Positions 54,474 to 62,959 of a stretch of 64,000 nt of DNA are shown one piece after another. The notes under the pieces are model-generated. The model made no database searches and had not been told where the DNA came from. It was given only the letters and a program-made list of their open reading frames with translations. The stretch is from Palsa-1439 sp050015495 (GTDB taxonomy: Bacteria; Verrucomicrobiota; Verrucomicrobiia; Palsa-1439): contig JBEKBH010000018.1 of assembly GCA_050015495.1 (NCBI GenBank), positions 4,581-68,580 of the forward strand. The letters run 5' to 3'. The first letter of the stretch is position 1, and every line of letters begins with the position of its first letter. A program made the translations under genes and the position numbers.

Positions 54474-55451
54474 ATGAACACGGGCACGGCGATTTTGGAG
54501 GCGTTTTACCAGGCGGCGGGACAGTTCGTGCGGGCCGATGATCTGGGACGGCAATTGAAACTGCCCACGACGGTGGTGACGACGGAGGTCGCGGAACTGG
54601 AAAAGCTGGGGTACACAATCGAATCGCATCCGCATTTCGGTTATCGCCTGCTCGGCATTCCCGATCGCCTGACGGCGGACGACATCAAAGCCCGGCTGAA
54701 GACGAGGTTGATCGGCTCGGAGATTCTGGTATTCGAAGAGACGGCGTCCACGAACGACGTGGTCGAGCATCTGGCGAAGTCAGGGGCGCGCGAGGGATTG
54801 GTGGTGTTCGCCGAATCGCAAACACGCGGGCGGGGACGGCGCGGGCGCGCGTGGGTGTCGCCGCGTGGAAAGGGGCTGTGGTTTTCCGTGTTGCTGCGAC
54901 CGACCCTGCCGCCGTCGGCCGCCAGCCGCCTCACTGTGGCAGCGGGCGTGGCCGTGGCGCGGGCGATTCGAGAAGTGGACCGCGTGGATGCGCGCATCAA
55001 ATGGCCGAATGACGTGATCATTGGTGATAAGAAATTGGCAGGGATCCTGACGGAGTTGCGAGTGGAGGCCGACGAAATCCTGATGGCGATTCTCGGCATT
55101 GGCATCGACGTGAATTGTGAACAAGACGATTTCCCGAATGATTTGGCCCAGATTGCCACGTCACTCAAGCTGGAGTCGGGGAGAGCCCACGATCGCGTGG
55201 CCCTGGCAGCATGCGTGCTGGCGGCGTTGGACGAGTGGTATCAGTTGGCCCTCACGGATTTCGAGCCCGTCGCGGACGAATGGGCCAAACTATGCACGAC
55301 ACTGGGTCGGCAAATTGTGGTGACCATGGGCCAGCGCCGCATCGAAGGCTTCGCGCAAGCGCTGGACAGCGATGGCGCGCTGGTCATCCGGTGTGACAGC
55401 GGACAAACGGAACGAATCCTCGGCGGCGATCTGGTGGTGGAACGCGCATGA
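54474..55451 (+). CDS. birA: Biotin-[acetyl-CoA-carboxylase] ligase / biotin operon repressor
   Basis: A 325-residue two-domain BirA. Residues 1-65 are a winged helix ('RADDLGRQLKLPTTVVTTEV', 'LEKLGYTIESHPHFGYRL'), so it may repress biotin genes. The ligase domain has 'EETASTNDVVEHLAKSG', the biotin/ATP loop 'ESQTRGRGRRGRAWVSPRGK' (GRGRRGR), 'IKWPNDVIIGDKKLAGILTE' and 'ILGIGIDVN'. A C-terminal SH3-like domain ends the protein. It overlaps coaX by 4 bases. Confidence 0.95.
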   Translation: MNTGTAILEAFYQAAGQFVRADDLGRQLKLPTTVVTTEVAELEKLGYTIESHPHFGYRLLGIPDRLTADDIKARLKTRLIGSEILVFEETASTNDVVEHLAKSGAREGLVVFAESQTRGRGRRGRAWVSPRGKGLWFSVLLRPTLPPSAASRLTVAAGVAVARAIREVDRVDARIKWPNDVIIGDKKLAGILTELRVEADEILMAILGIGIDVNCEQDDFPNDLAQIATSLKLESGRAHDRVALAACVLAALDEWYQLALTDFEPVADEWAKLCTTLGRQIVVTMGQRRIEGFAQALDSDGALVIRCDSGQTERILGGDLVVERA

Positions 55452-56182
55452 AGAACGAGCGTCCGTTCTTGCTGGTCAACATCAACAACACGAATACCAG
55501 TTTCGCGCTGGCGAATACCCGGCGCATCCTGCATGTCATCAAGGTGCCGACGGCATCGGCGCGAGAGGTCCCATTCGGGCGAGCAGGTTTCTCCGGGATC
55601 GTGCTGTCGTCCGTCGTGCCGGCGGTGGCGAAACGCGTGCGGTGCCTGTTGCCGATGCGGCCGCTGGTGGTGAGTGCGGACATCGACCTCGGAATCGGTG
55701 TGCGCTACCCGCGCAAGAAACAGATTGGTGCAGACCGCCTCGCCAACGCCGTCGCGGTCGTCGAACTGCACGGTGCGCCTGCGATCGTGGTCGATTTCGG
55801 GACGGCGGTGACATTCGACATCGTCAACGGGCGCGGCGAATACGTGGGCGGCGTGATCGCCCCGGGCCTGGCATCGGTCACGGAATACCTTTACCAGCGC
55901 ACCGCGTTGCTGCCGCGCATCACACTGGCCGAACCAAAATCGGTAATTGGCAAGAGCACGGTCGATGCGATGCGGGTGGGCGCCGTGATTGGCTACCGCG
56001 GACTCGTGCGAGAGATTCTCGGCGCCCTGAAACGCGAGCGCGGCATGAAGCGGGCGATCATTGTGGCGACCGGCGGTTATGGCGACCTTATGGCGAAGAA
56101 GATTCGCGAGATCGAGCACGTAAATCCGTTGTTGACCCTGGAAGGTCTGCGGTTTATCTACCTGCGCAACCGGCCCGACTGA
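55448..56182 (+). CDS. coaX: Type III pantothenate kinase
   Basis: A 244-residue kinase of the ASKHA fold, the first step of CoA synthesis, without feedback by CoA. Motifs: 'QIGADRLANAVAV' (D96), 'AIVVDFGTAVTFDIVNGRGE' (D116), 'GGVIAPGL', 'GKSTVDAMRVGAVIGYRGLV' and 'IIVATGGYGDLM'. The N-terminal phosphate loop, normally 'DxGNTxxKxxL', reads 'NINNTNTSFAL': Asp is N11 and Gly is N13. The rest is intact, so activity is likely but altered metal or phosphate binding is possible. It is coupled to birA, a common pairing. Confidence 0.93.
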   Translation: MKNERPFLLVNINNTNTSFALANTRRILHVIKVPTASAREVPFGRAGFSGIVLSSVVPAVAKRVRCLLPMRPLVVSADIDLGIGVRYPRKKQIGADRLANAVAVVELHGAPAIVVDFGTAVTFDIVNGRGEYVGGVIAPGLASVTEYLYQRTALLPRITLAEPKSVIGKSTVDAMRVGAVIGYRGLVREILGALKRERGMKRAIIVATGGYGDLMAKKIREIEHVNPLLTLEGLRFIYLRNRPD

Positions 56183-56204
56183 GAGTGGGCTCCGGCGAAT
56201 CACC

Positions 56205-57011
56205 ATGAACCGAATCGATGGGAAATTTCGCACGTTGCGCGCCGACGGGCAGAAGGGCTTTGTCGCGTACATCTGCGCGGGCGACCCGAATCTGCGAGCG
56301 ACGGCGGAATTGGCCCGGGCGTTCGAGCGTGTGGGCGTGGACGTGCTGGAACTGGGCGTGCCATTCAGCGATCCGCTCGCGGATGGCGTGGTGAACCAGT
56401 TGGCGTCCGAACGGGCGTTGCGCGCCGGGACGACGTTGCGCGGGGTGCTGAAGACAGTGGCATCCCTGCGGCGCGGCGATCTTCGAGTCCCGATTGTATT
56501 CTACGTGTATTACAACGTCCTGCACCATTACGGGCTGAAGAAGTTTGTGCGCGATGCAGCGGCGGCGGGGGTCGATGGGGCGCTGGCGCTGGATCTGCCA
56601 CCCGAGGAGGCGGATGCGTACGAGAAGCTTATGAAGCGTGCGGGGCTGCATCCGATTTATCTCGTCGCGCCGACAACGCCCGTTGAGCGCATTCGTAAAA
56701 TCGCGCGGCACGCCAGCGGGTTTATCTACTACGTCTCACGGGAGGGTGTGACCGGCATGCAGAAATCCATGGCTCCGGCGGTGACGACACACGTCGCGAC
56801 GATTCGCAAACACTCGAAATTGCCCGTGGCGATCGGCTTTGGAATCTCGAATCCGTCGCAAGCGCGAGCGGCGGCGCGAACGGCGGATGCGGTGGTGGTC
56901 GGCAGTGCGATTGTGAACCAGATCGCGGAACACGGCAAGGACCGCCAGATGGCGCTTAAGGTGGCACGGTTTGTCGGCGCGATGGTGCGCGGTGCGAAGG
57001 GAGCGAGGTGA
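56205..57011 (+). CDS. trpA: Tryptophan synthase alpha subunit
   Basis: A 268-residue TIM barrel that cleaves indole-3-glycerol phosphate. Catalytic Glu and Asp are in 'VLELGVPFSDPLADGVVNQL'. Others: 'AYICAGDPNLRATAELARAF', 'IVFYVYYNVLHHYG', 'DGALALDLPPEEADAYEKLM', 'IYLVAPTTPVERIRKIA', 'GFIYYVSREGVTGM', 'LPVAIGFGISNPSQA', 'DAVVVGSAIVNQIA'. trpB is not in the window. It lies two bases before manC in a compact run from birA to trmL. Confidence 0.95.
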   Translation: MNRIDGKFRTLRADGQKGFVAYICAGDPNLRATAELARAFERVGVDVLELGVPFSDPLADGVVNQLASERALRAGTTLRGVLKTVASLRRGDLRVPIVFYVYYNVLHHYGLKKFVRDAAAAGVDGALALDLPPEEADAYEKLMKRAGLHPIYLVAPTTPVERIRKIARHASGFIYYVSREGVTGMQKSMAPAVTTHVATIRKHSKLPVAIGFGISNPSQARAAARTADAVVVGSAIVNQIAEHGKDRQMALKVARFVGAMVRGAKGAR

Positions 57012-57012
57012 A

Positions 57013-58086
57013 ATGAACTGGGCGATCATCATGGCGGGTGGGTACGGCGAACGGTTCTGGCCGAAGAGCCGGCGGAAGCAGCCGAAGCAATTGCTACCGA
57101 TTGTCGGCGACAAGACGATGATCCAGCAGACGGTCGAGCGTGTGCGTCCGTTGGTGGGCGACGCGCGGATCGTCGTGGTGACCAACCGCGAACAGGTATC
57201 GCTGGTGCACAAGCAGCTTCCGCGGGTCAAGCACGTGATTGGCGAACCGATCGGGCGGAATACCGCGCCGTGTATTGGGGTGGCGGCGGCCATCATCGGC
57301 GCGCAGGATCCTGACGCGGTGATGGCAGTGCTGCCGGCGGATTCGTACATTCGCGATACGGAAGACTATCGGCGTGTTGTGGGTGACGCGTTGAAACTGG
57401 CGGCGACACGGGCAGTTCTGCTGACCATTGGGATCAAACCAACGTCGCCGCACACAGGGTATGGATACATTCAGGTTGGCGAGGATCTTCCTACCAAACT
57501 GGCGACAAAGTTCTGGAAGGCACGGCGGTTTGTGGAAAAACCGGACCGCAAGACGGCCGAGGAGTTTCTCGCCAGCGGCGATTATCTGTGGAACGCGGGT
57601 ATGTTCGTGTGGTCATCGCGTGCGATCACGGAAGCATATCGGAAATATCAGCCGACGTTGTGGGAGGCGTGTTTGCGAATCCAGGCAGCGGCGGGCAAGA
57701 AGACGTTCGCGCGTGTTCTGGCCCGCGAATACCCGAAGATGGAGAAGATTTCGGTCGATTACGCCATCATGGAGAAAGCCGACAACGTCGTGGTGGCCAA
57801 CGGTGATTTTGACTGGGACGACGTGGGAGATTGGCCGGCGATAGGCCGTCACTACGAGAAGGATGGCAGCGGAAACGTCGCGCGCGGTGCATTCGTGGGG
57901 ATCGACGCTTCGGAATGCATTGTCGTGGGCGACAACAAGCACCTTGTCGCGGCGGTCGGCGTGCGGGATTTGGTGATCGTGCACACGCCGGATGCCACGC
58001 TGGTTTGCCACAAGAGCGACGCGCAAAAGGTGCGCGAGATCGTCAAGAAACTCGGGGCGGAGAAGAAGTACAAGCGACTGTTGTGA
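57013..58086 (+). CDS. manC: Mannose-1-phosphate guanylyltransferase
   Basis: A 357-residue nucleotidyltransferase that makes GDP-mannose from mannose-1-phosphate and GTP, for capsule, LPS or exopolysaccharide. Signature 'IIMAGGYGERFWPKSRRKQP' with 'KQLLPIVGDKTMIQQT' gives the GTP-binding loop; 'GEPIGRNTAPCIGVAA', 'LPADSYIRD', 'GYGYIQVG', 'FVEKPDRKTAEEFLASGDYL', 'WNAGMFVW' and 'DFDWDDVGDWPAI' are typical. The phosphomannose isomerase domain of bifunctional enzymes is absent. Confidence 0.94.
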   Translation: MNWAIIMAGGYGERFWPKSRRKQPKQLLPIVGDKTMIQQTVERVRPLVGDARIVVVTNREQVSLVHKQLPRVKHVIGEPIGRNTAPCIGVAAAIIGAQDPDAVMAVLPADSYIRDTEDYRRVVGDALKLAATRAVLLTIGIKPTSPHTGYGYIQVGEDLPTKLATKFWKARRFVEKPDRKTAEEFLASGDYLWNAGMFVWSSRAITEAYRKYQPTLWEACLRIQAAAGKKTFARVLAREYPKMEKISVDYAIMEKADNVVVANGDFDWDDVGDWPAIGRHYEKDGSGNVARGAFVGIDASECIVVGDNKHLVAAVGVRDLVIVHTPDATLVCHKSDAQKVREIVKKLGAEKKYKRLL

Positions 58087-58090
58087 CGAA

Positions 58091-58519
58091 ATGCGGATCC
58101 TCGGCGTTGATTTTGGCCACAAGCGCATCGGGCTGGCACTCAGCGATGAGACCGGCACGATCGCGCAGCCGCTCGATTACATTGATGGCGGTGCGATAGC
58201 CAAAGTCAGCGTTGAGTTGGCGCGGTTCTGCGACGAACGCAAGGTCGGCAAGATTGTGGTAGGAGTGCCCTTGCGGCTGGACGGAAAACCGAGCGAGCAG
58301 ACCGAGCGGACGCTGGCGTTCATTGCGGAATTGCGGCGGGCGACGACGATTCCCGTGGCGCAATGGGATGAGCGGCTGACGAGCGTGCAAGCCGAGCGCG
58401 CGTTGCTGGAAGGAAACGTGCGGCGCAGCGAACGCAAGCAGAAGATCGACAAACTGGCCGCCCAAATCATGTTGCAGAGTTACCTCGATGCCACGAACCA
58501 ACCTCCAGCCGAACCGTAG
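58091..58519 (+). CDS. ruvX: RuvX/YqgF Holliday-junction resolvase-like protein
   Basis: A 142-residue RNase H-fold protein of the YqgF family, linked to 16S rRNA 5' maturation and to Holliday-junction cutting. It begins 'RILGVDFGHKRIGLALSDET' with the first catalytic Asp; 'GKIVVGVPLRLDGKPSEQTE' and 'VAQWDERLTSVQAERALLEG' hold the next acidic residues; a last Asp lies in 'KIDKLAAQIMLQSYLD'. Starts 4 bases after manC; overlaps truA by 32 bases. Confidence 0.93.
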   Translation: MRILGVDFGHKRIGLALSDETGTIAQPLDYIDGGAIAKVSVELARFCDERKVGKIVVGVPLRLDGKPSEQTERTLAFIAELRRATTIPVAQWDERLTSVQAERALLEGNVRRSERKQKIDKLAAQIMLQSYLDATNQPPAEP

Positions 58520-59252
58520 GCATTTCAAGCTGACCATTGCGTACGACGGGACAAATTACGCGGGTTGGCAGTTGCAACCGAGCGGCAGCACAATCCAGGA
58601 GTTTGTCGAAGGCGCATTGGCGAAACTGGCGGGAGGCGCGGTGCGCGTCCACGGATCAGGCCGGACAGACGCAGGAGTTCATGCGAGAGCGCAGGTCGCC
58701 AACTGCTCCTTCCGCACTCGACTGACGACGGCAACGCTTCTGCGAGCGTTAAACGCCAACCTTCCCGTGGACATTCGTGTGCGGCGGGTGCAGGAGGTGG
58801 ACGCGCGATTCCATGCCCGATTCTCGGCGAAGGGGAAGGAGTACCGGTACCAAATCGACTGCGGGGCCGTTGTTGATCCTTTCATGCGCGCCTACGCGTG
58901 GCATCACCCGAGGCCGCTGACTGTCGTGGCAATGCGGCAGGCGGCGCGGCTGTTGAAGGGACGTCACGATTTCGCGGCGTTATCGGCGAACCCCATGCGG
59001 ACGGTGAAAACAACCGTGCGGACGGTGTCAAGATTGTCGGTAACGAAGCGCGGAAATCTCTTGACCATCGCGGTTGCTGCCGATGGATTTCTTTACAAAA
59101 TGGTGCGGTCGATTGTCGGCGCGTTGGTGAAGATCGGCGAGGGACGGATGACGGTCGAGCAACTGCAGAAGTTGGTGAAGGCGAAGAAGCGTAGCGCACA
59201 GGTTGAGACCGCACCGGCACACGGGTTATTCTTGTGGCAGGTTGATTACTGA
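58488..59252 (+). CDS. truA: tRNA pseudouridine synthase A
   Basis: A 254-residue enzyme that makes pseudouridine at tRNA positions 38-40. Catalytic Asp lies in 'RVHGSGRTDAGVHARAQVAN'. Others: 'FKLTIAYDGTNYAGWQLQPS', 'LNANLPVDIRVRRVQEVDAR', 'FHARFSAKGKEYRYQI', 'GRHDFAALSANPMRTVKTTV', 'FLYKMVRSIVGALVKIGEGR' and 'APAHGLFLWQVDY', the usual end. The start overlaps ruvX by 32 bases; a start further in would remove only variable residues. One base separates it from trmL. Confidence 0.95.
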   Translation: MPRTNLQPNRRHFKLTIAYDGTNYAGWQLQPSGSTIQEFVEGALAKLAGGAVRVHGSGRTDAGVHARAQVANCSFRTRLTTATLLRALNANLPVDIRVRRVQEVDARFHARFSAKGKEYRYQIDCGAVVDPFMRAYAWHHPRPLTVVAMRQAARLLKGRHDFAALSANPMRTVKTTVRTVSRLSVTKRGNLLTIAVAADGFLYKMVRSIVGALVKIGEGRMTVEQLQKLVKAKKRSAQVETAPAHGLFLWQVDY

Positions 59253-59253
59253 G

Positions 59254-59709
59254 ATGAATGTCGTCCTTGTTGAACCGGAGATTCCTCCGAACACGGGAAA
59301 CGTGGCGCGGCTGTGCGCAGCGACGCAGGCAACGCTTCATCTGGTCGGACCGCTCGGTTTTCGCCTCGACGACAAGACGTTGAAACGGGCGGGCATGGAT
59401 TATTGGGAGCACGTGACATGGAAATATTGGGAGTCGTTGGACGCGTTACGGGGTGATGCGTCGAAGGATGCACGGTTCTACTACGTCACCACGAAATCGA
59501 AGCGACCGTACACGCAGCCGAGATACACGGCTGACGACTATCTGGTTTTCGGGCGGGAGACGGCGGGACTGCCGAGGGCGCTGTTGGATGCGAACCCCGA
59601 AACGACGATCACAATCCCGATGTTCCATCCACAGGCGCGCAGTCTCAACTTGGCCACGGCGGTCGGCATCGTGTTGTACGAAGCGGTTCGGCAGGTGAAG
59701 GGATTCTAG
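59254..59709 (+). CDS. trmL: tRNA (cytidine/uridine-34 2'-O)-methyltransferase
   Basis: A 151-residue SPOUT-family methyltransferase with the knotted SAM site: 'VVLVEPEIPPNTGNVARLCA' at the start, 'GPLGFRLDDKTLKRAGMDYW', 'LVFGRETAGLPRALLD' and 'ITIPMFHPQARSLNLATAVG'. It modifies the wobble base of tRNA-Leu; the anticodon CAA tRNA-Leu gene at 982-1068 is one of the standard substrates. Last gene of the co-directional run. Confidence 0.94.
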   Translation: MNVVLVEPEIPPNTGNVARLCAATQATLHLVGPLGFRLDDKTLKRAGMDYWEHVTWKYWESLDALRGDASKDARFYYVTTKSKRPYTQPRYTADDYLVFGRETAGLPRALLDANPETTITIPMFHPQARSLNLATAVGIVLYEAVRQVKGF

Positions 59710-59745
59710 GCCGGCCCAGCGCGTCGGATGGCGACACAGTCGCCG

Positions 59746-60477
59746 TCACTTGTTTTTCTCTGACGACGAGCCCTTTTGAAGGTTGTCCAACAGGTTGCCG
59801 ATGGCTTCACCGGCGCCCTGAAGAGCCTGACCGGCCTGGTTGGTCACATTGGTGAGGTTTTTCTTCAAGTCATTCGCATTGATGCCGATGTCGGGAATGT
59901 GCACCTGGCCCAAAACGGTGAGGAGCACGAGCCGAGAGATGTCCGTGGAATCGGTGATGTTGTCGTAGGTGCGATCGAGGTTGAGTTTGATGTCGCGCTC
60001 GGATGGCTTGGGACGGCTGAAATCCTTGATGGTGACGGTGCCGACATGGATCCGCAGTTTATCCACGGCGTACTTGGTGGAACTCGTGCTGCCCGGCGGC
60101 GAGACGACGCCTTTGAGTTTCTGGACGTTGGAATCCGCCTTGGTTTTGACGATGACGAGTTGCTTGATGTTGATGAGCATGTCGTTCACATGCGGCACGC
60201 CATGGAACATCGAGGGGAGTCGGTAATCAACGTAGAGCTCCGGCATGTCCACAAACATCGGCTCGGTAAACTCCGGTGGGTTCATCAGCTTGAGGTCATG
60301 CACGTCCACCTTACTGGAAAATAGCTCCAAATCGACGGCGCCGATGGTCAACGGGAAGCCTGTGATTTTCATCGCGCCGTACTCGACGGATTTGCGCGCG
60401 ATGAGATTGCGTGCCAGGAACAGGATGGCAGCCAGCACGACCAGAGCGGCAACGACCCCCCAAAGCAGTTTCTTCAT
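59746..60477 (-). CDS. AsmA-like envelope protein
   Basis: A 243-residue protein with an N-terminal membrane anchor (LLWGVVAALVVLAAILFLA) and an extra-cytoplasmic, beta-rich domain: 'YGAMKITGFPLTIGAVDLEL', 'VDVHDLKLMNPPEFTEPMFV', 'ELYVDYRLPSMFHG', 'VNDMLINIKQLVIVKTKADS'. This strand-rich pattern with 'LKLxNPPxF' resembles the start of AsmA-type lipid-transport proteins, but it is much shorter. The C-terminus is helical and charged. It may be a lipid-handling factor. It is separated from kdsA by 50 bases on the same strand. Confidence 0.65.
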   Translation of the reverse strand: MKKLLWGVVAALVVLAAILFLARNLIARKSVEYGAMKITGFPLTIGAVDLELFSSKVDVHDLKLMNPPEFTEPMFVDMPELYVDYRLPSMFHGVPHVNDMLINIKQLVIVKTKADSNVQKLKGVVSPPGSTSSTKYAVDKLRIHVGTVTIKDFSRPKPSERDIKLNLDRTYDNITDSTDISRLVLLTVLGQVHIPDIGINANDLKKNLTNVTNQAGQALQGAGEAIGNLLDNLQKGSSSEKNK

Positions 60478-60527
60478 GATTGGCTTATTAGCCTAAATGG
60501 CCGCGGCTTTCAAGCGAGCATGACCGA

Positions 60528-61358
60528 TCAACCCCGGTTCACAACGGCACGAATATCGCGGAGCGTTCGCAGCAGCTTGCCGACCTCACGCAAGGGCAAT
60601 TGGCTGGCGGCATCGCTGAGGGCGCGGTCGGGATGGGGATGGGTTTCCAAGAAGACACCGTCGCAGCCGGCAGCAACAGCGGAGCGCGCCAACACCAGGG
60701 CCATGCGACGGTCCCCGCCGCTAAACCTGCCGCCCTGTCCGCCGCCGGGCATTTGGACACTGTGGGTGGCGTCGAACACGACGGGCCAACCGAATTCCCG
60801 CATGATCGCCAAGGACCGCATGTCGGCGACGAGATTGTTGTATCCGAACGACGAGCCGCGCTCGGTCAAAATGATGTTATGTCCGCCAACCGCCGTGATT
60901 TTGTCGATGACGTTGCGCATGTCCCACGGCGCGAGAAACTGTCCCTTTTTCACATTGACGCAGCGCTTCGTGCGCGCGGCGGCTTGGATCAAGTCCGTCT
61001 GACGGCAGAGGAACGCGGGGATCTGCAGCACGTCGGCGACCTCGGCCACCGGCTTGCAGTGCGCGATTTCGTGGACGTCCGTGAGAATCGGCAGGCCGAA
61101 GCTCCGCTTCACCTTGGCCAGAACCGCCAGCCCGCGCTTGAGACCAGGGCCGCGGAAACTATCGCGCGCGGTGCGATTGGCCTTGTCGTAGCTGGCTTTG
61201 AAAACGAGCGGAAGATCAAGGTCGTCGCAGACCTGGGAAAGTGTTTCGGCTGTCTGCAGGGTCATCCTTTCGTCCTCAATCACGCATGGCCCGGCAATGA
61301 TGAACAGCGGCGCGCGTTTGCCGCCGAGAGTGAGTTTGCCGATACGGACGGTGTTCAT
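60528..61358 (-). CDS. kdsA: 3-deoxy-8-phosphooctulonate synthase (KDO-8-P synthase)
   Basis: A 276-residue TIM barrel joining phosphoenolpyruvate and arabinose-5-phosphate to give KDO-8-phosphate for LPS. Motifs: 'LFIIAGPCVIEDERMTLQTA', 'LVFKASYDKANRTARDSFRG', 'GLPILTDVHE', 'IPAFLCRQTDLIQAAARTKR', 'VNVKKGQFLAPWDMRNVIDK', 'ILTERGSSFGYNNLVADMRS', 'PVVFDATHSVQMPGGGQGGR', 'GVFLETHPHPDRALSDAASQ'. I use ATG 61358, which overlaps pyrG by 4 bases (ATGA). Confidence 0.97.
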   Translation of the reverse strand: MNTVRIGKLTLGGKRAPLFIIAGPCVIEDERMTLQTAETLSQVCDDLDLPLVFKASYDKANRTARDSFRGPGLKRGLAVLAKVKRSFGLPILTDVHEIAHCKPVAEVADVLQIPAFLCRQTDLIQAAARTKRCVNVKKGQFLAPWDMRNVIDKITAVGGHNIILTERGSSFGYNNLVADMRSLAIMREFGWPVVFDATHSVQMPGGGQGGRFSGGDRRMALVLARSAVAAGCDGVFLETHPHPDRALSDAASQLPLREVGKLLRTLRDIRAVVNRG

Positions 61359-62959
61359 GCCCCCCTTTGCTTCAATGCCGCTTCGATAAAGCCGCGGAAA
61401 AGCGGGTGTGGCTTGTTGGGCTTGGACAGGAATTCGGGATGGAACTGGCAGGCGATAAACCACGGATGGTCGCGCAGTTCGATAAGTTCGACGAGGTCGT
61501 ATTTCTTATATCGCCCGGCGACGGTCATGCCCGCCTTCATTAGTTGATCACGGTAGGTGTTGTTGAACTCATACCGATGGCGGTGGCGCTCGGAAATCTC
61601 GTCGGTTCCATACAGGTCGCGCGACTTCGTCCCCGCGACGAGCTCACACGGTTGGGCTCCGAGCCGCATGGTTCCGCCCTTGGCCTCAATACCCTTCTGT
61701 TCCTCCAGCAGGCAAATGACGGGGTGGGGCGATTTCGGATCGAACTCGGTGGAATTGGCGTCTTTCAATGCGCAGACATTGCGGGCGAATTCGATGACGG
61801 CGATTTGCATGCCGAGGCACAGGCCGAGGTAGGGGATCTTGTTTTCCCGGGCGTACTGCGCCGCGAGAATCTTGCCTTCAATGCCGCGATTGCCGAAGCC
61901 GCCGGGCACGAGGATCCCAGCCACGCCCTGGAGATGTTTCTCCGCGCCGTCCTTCTCGATATGCTCCGCATCGACCCGCAGGATGTCGACCGCGCAATCG
62001 TTGGCGGCGCCCGCGTGTTTGAGCGCCTCGTACATGCTCTTGTAGGCGTCGATGAGCTGGATGTACTTGCCGACCACCGCGATGTGCACCTTGCGCGACG
62101 GATTGATCATGCGCTGGAGCATGTGTTCCCATTCGGTCAACGGTTTGGCGGGCGCGTCGAGGCCGAGGTAACGGCAAACCAGTTCGTCCACGTTCTCGGC
62201 GCGCAGGTCCAGCGGGACCTCATAGATGGAGTGGGCGACATCGAGTTCCTCGATCACGCATTCGACGGGAACATTGCAGAACATGGAAATCTTCTGGCGC
62301 ACCTCCTTGCCGAGCGTCCGTTCGCTGCGGCAAATCAGAATCTGCGGCACGATACCAATCTCGCGGAGCTTGGCAACGCTTTGCTGGGTCGGTTTCGTCT
62401 TGATCTCGCCGGCCACGCGAATGAATGGCACGAGCGTGACGTGGATGAACAGGGAATTCTGCGGGCCGGCTTCGAGGGCGAATTGCCGAATCCCTTCGAG
62501 GAACGGCAGTCCTTCGATGTCGCCGATCGTGCCGCCGATCTCGATGATGACGACATCCGCCCCGCTTTTCCGGCCGACGTCGCGAATACGATCCTTGATC
62601 TCGTTGGTCACATGCGGAATAACCTGGACGGTTTTCCCGAGATAATCGCCGCGCCGCTCCTTTTCGATGATGCGCGCGTACACCTGGCCGCTGGTGAGAT
62701 TGTTGAGTCGGGAGAGTTTGGCGTGTGTGAACCGTTCGTAGTGCCCGAGATCGAGATCGGTTTCCGCGCCATCATCGGTCACGTACACCTCGCCGTGCTG
62801 GAAGGGGTTCATGGTGCCGGGATCGACGTTCAGGTACGGGTCGAATTTGGCGAGGGTGACCTTGAGGCCGCGGTTTTCCAGCAACGTGCCCAGGGAAGCC
62901 GCCGAGAGGCCTTTGCCGAGGGAACTGATGACACCGCCAGTGACAAAGATGTATTTCAT
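61355..62959 (-). CDS. pyrG: CTP synthase
   Basis: A 534-residue enzyme making CTP from UTP, ATP and glutamine. Synthetase domain: 'IFVTGGVISSLGKGLSAASL' (P-loop), 'KFDPYLNVDPGTMNPFQHGE', 'VTDDGAETDLDLGHYERF', 'EIGGTIGDIEGLPFLEGIRQ'. Glutaminase domain: 'GILVPGGFGNRGIEGKILAA', catalytic Cys in 'PYLGLCLGMQIAVIEFARNV', and 'WFIACQFHPEFLSKPNKPHP' with the His/Glu pair. Coupled by ATGA to kdsB and kdsA on both sides. Confidence 0.98.
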   Translation of the reverse strand: MKYIFVTGGVISSLGKGLSAASLGTLLENRGLKVTLAKFDPYLNVDPGTMNPFQHGEVYVTDDGAETDLDLGHYERFTHAKLSRLNNLTSGQVYARIIEKERRGDYLGKTVQVIPHVTNEIKDRIRDVGRKSGADVVIIEIGGTIGDIEGLPFLEGIRQFALEAGPQNSLFIHVTLVPFIRVAGEIKTKPTQQSVAKLREIGIVPQILICRSERTLGKEVRQKISMFCNVPVECVIEELDVAHSIYEVPLDLRAENVDELVCRYLGLDAPAKPLTEWEHMLQRMINPSRKVHIAVVGKYIQLIDAYKSMYEALKHAGAANDCAVDILRVDAEHIEKDGAEKHLQGVAGILVPGGFGNRGIEGKILAAQYARENKIPYLGLCLGMQIAVIEFARNVCALKDANSTEFDPKSPHPVICLLEEQKGIEAKGGTMRLGAQPCELVAGTKSRDLYGTDEISERHRHRYEFNNTYRDQLMKAGMTVAGRYKKYDLVELIELRDHPWFIACQFHPEFLSKPNKPHPLFRGFIEAALKQRGA

